Positions 63,015-64,000 of a stretch of 64,000 bases of DNA are shown here, one piece after another. A model generated the notes under the pieces. That model ran no database searches and had not been told where the DNA came from. It saw only the letters and a list, made by a program, of their open reading frames with translations. The stretch is from contig NZ_SNUR01000001.1 in the NCBI RefSeq assembly GCF_012027595.1, positions 558,001 through 622,000 on the forward strand, read 5' to 3'. A program made the translations under genes and the position numbers. Positions within the stretch are counted from its first letter, which is position 1; every line of letters begins with the position of its first letter. This stretch comes from Thermococcus sp. Bubb.Bath. Lineage in GTDB: Archaea > Methanobacteriota_B > Thermococci > Thermococcales > Thermococcaceae.

Positions 63015-63629
63015 ATGGAGCGCTGGAAGAGGAACGTTCTGGGGCTGCTCCTCATTTCAGCACTGGTCTATGGCGCGTATCTCCTCTGGCTCTACGAGGC
63101 AAGTGGAGGGACGATGACCGTCAGCATGGAAATGCCAGAGTGGACGTTTCCAATCCTAGTTGGAGTTTTCATATCCGCCGTCGCCTTCGGCGGGGGCCTC
63201 TTTGGGACGGCTATTGAGAATCCAGACTTCTTAAGAGACGGCTGGGGTACCGCCCAGCTCCTCGTTCTGTCGGCTTTATTGGCAGCCCTATCAACCGTCT
63301 GGGCCTTCCAGATGACGGGATACCTCTCCACAATTCAGACAGTCATCACCACCATCTTCATAATTGTGGCGGCTGTTCTCGTTGTTAGAATGAAGAAAGA
63401 GAAACTGACGCCCAAAACGGTCATAACCGACGAGAGGGGAGAAGAGATAGACCTCAGGAGCAGGGCGCTGGCTGGGGATACGCTCGTGGGAATAATCGCC
63501 ATTCTCCTTCTCGGCACGAGTTTTAAGGGGTTCCCAAGAATCAGTACCCATGCCATGACCCTCTATCCCCTAGCGGCCTATGGGATAGTGTGGTTCGGCG
63601 CTAAGCTCTACTACAGGAGGGTGATGTGA
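63015..63629 (+). CDS. DUF2178-like membrane protein 3, longer form
   Basis: 204 residues and about six helices (8-25, 45-63, 80-98, 105-122, 155-172, 182-198). Core VITDERGEEIDLRSRALAGD (about residue 135) and the ending KLYYRRVM match the family; the first 110 residues are an extra N-terminal block. ATG 63015 follows AGGGTGATGTGA, which includes the stop of the previous gene. Confidence 0.75.
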   Translation: MERWKRNVLGLLLISALVYGAYLLWLYEASGGTMTVSMEMPEWTFPILVGVFISAVAFGGGLFGTAIENPDFLRDGWGTAQLLVLSALLAALSTVWAFQMTGYLSTIQTVITTIFIIVAAVLVVRMKKEKLTPKTVITDERGEEIDLRSRALAGDTLVGIIAILLLGTSFKGFPRISTHAMTLYPLAAYGIVWFGAKLYYRRVM

Positions 63630-63938
63630 GTGAACGAATTGGCCATTGTTGTGGCCGTCTCCATTGTCGGGGGTGTTCTTCCCGGAGTTTTGATGACAAG
63701 GGTTATGCTCAGAGAAATAGGGGTTCCTCCAGACGAGAGAGCGCTGGAAATCGATAAAAGGACGGCTCTTAAAACACTTGAGGCTGTTACGGTTGTGGAC
63801 GTAATTTTGCGGTATTACCACTGGTTTATCACAAAAAAACAGCGCCGCCAGGGACACAACGACCCTGATAATCTTTATGACAGTATTCTTTGGCATCTGG
63901 ATATTCAGGGCGTACTACGCCAGGAGGATGTGATATGA
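63630..63938 (+). CDS. DUF2178-like membrane protein 4, frameshifted at an A7 run
   Basis: GTG 63630 follows AGGAGGGTGATGTGA. The frame is family-like through PPDERALEIDKRTALKTL and FITK, then loses its membrane character after a run of seven A (63833-63839). Removing one A opens a frame that encodes a last helix (LIIFMTVFFGIWIF) and ends AYYARRM with stop at 63931-63933, matching the siblings' endings and giving about 100 residues. As given, the protein continues in the wrong frame to 63938. A sequencing error, mutation or programmed shift are all possible. Confidence 0.75.
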   Translation: MNELAIVVAVSIVGGVLPGVLMTRVMLREIGVPPDERALEIDKRTALKTLEAVTVVDVILRYYHWFITKKQRRQGHNDPDNLYDSILWHLDIQGVLRQEDVI

Positions 63939-64000
63939 AGAACCGTCTCCGCGAGCTGAGGGAAGAAAGGGGTCTGACGCAGGAAGAGCTCGCAAAGGCC
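63935..64000 (+). CDS. XRE-type helix-turn-helix regulator, N-terminal part (cut by window edge)
   Basis: Only 22 residues are in the window: MKNRLRELREERGLTQEEL and then AKA, the classic start of an XRE/Cro helix-turn-helix domain. ATG 63935 follows GGAGGATGTGAT, which also encodes the end of gene 4. It is the last visible gene of the DUF2178-like operon and probably regulates it. Confidence 0.85.
   Translation, partial: MKNRLRELREERGLTQEELAKA

Overview
The window looks like a chromosomal segment of a hyperthermophilic euryarchaeon of the order Thermococcales, probably the genus Thermococcus. Evidence: archaeal RPA41-RPA14-RPA32 genes in their usual order, archaeal 8-oxoguanine glycosylase (AGOG), a UbiA-type archaeal lipid synthase, a dolichol-phosphate mannose synthase fused to a GtrA-like membrane domain, a CGP-CTERM surface protein (a Thermococcales sorting signal), an archaeal C/D box sRNA, TATA boxes about 25 bp before transcription starts, and GGTGAT-type ribosome binding sites before most genes. 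Many start codons were moved downstream from the longest reading frame to fit these sites.

Layout. 1-4.5 kb: an RND/MMPL exporter cut by the window edge, divergent from a PadR regulator, then an ArsR-like regulator leading a membrane/DUF4097 operon. 4.6-13.5 kb: MFS transporter, cobalamin adenosyltransferase, MazG enzyme, TldD/TldE, DUF835 membrane protein, a lone molybdopterin oxidoreductase and a secreted YiiX-like hydrolase. 13.5-19 kb: a regulator/PAP2/small-export operon, a PepSY protein, and a flippase-like/GT4/polysaccharide deacetylase operon. 19-24 kb: ASCH, HAD, DUF357, DUF555, CTP synthase, DPM synthase and tRNA-Pro. 24.1-25.4 kb: a non-coding, hairpin-rich repeat region, then VapBC. 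26-36 kb: TruA, XPB-like helicase, UbiD-family decarboxylase (probable isoprenoid pathway enzyme), an ABC exporter, and a run holding AGOG, beta-RFAP synthase, an AI-2E-type transporter and SppA. 36-44 kb: small genes, a zinc-binding-type lipoprotein relative and a complete BMP-type nucleoside ABC importer. 44-55 kb: a C/D box sRNA, FtsY, a TIM-barrel protein, a CGP-CTERM thioredoxin, ScpB, RPA genes, lipid synthase, Clp1-like kinase, Lrp-like regulator, EngB, a CdvA-like PRC/coiled-coil protein and tRNA-Leu. 54.9-55.5 kb: a second copy of the repeat, again directly after a tRNA. 55.5-62 kb: nicotinamidase, a second AI-2E-type protein, DUF4152, IorA and small genes.

62.3-64 kb holds the most unusual coding system: a translationally coupled string of four short DUF2178-like membrane proteins ending in an XRE regulator. 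It starts with a double inverted-repeat operator. One member has ACG where its siblings have a start codon, and another has a frameshift at a run of seven A. Other notable points are the two tRNA-adjacent composite repeats (one copy carries a 566-bp extra segment), the C/D box sRNA whose two 12-nt guides fit 23S rRNA domain II from memory, and a CdvA-like protein in an order not known for the Cdv system.
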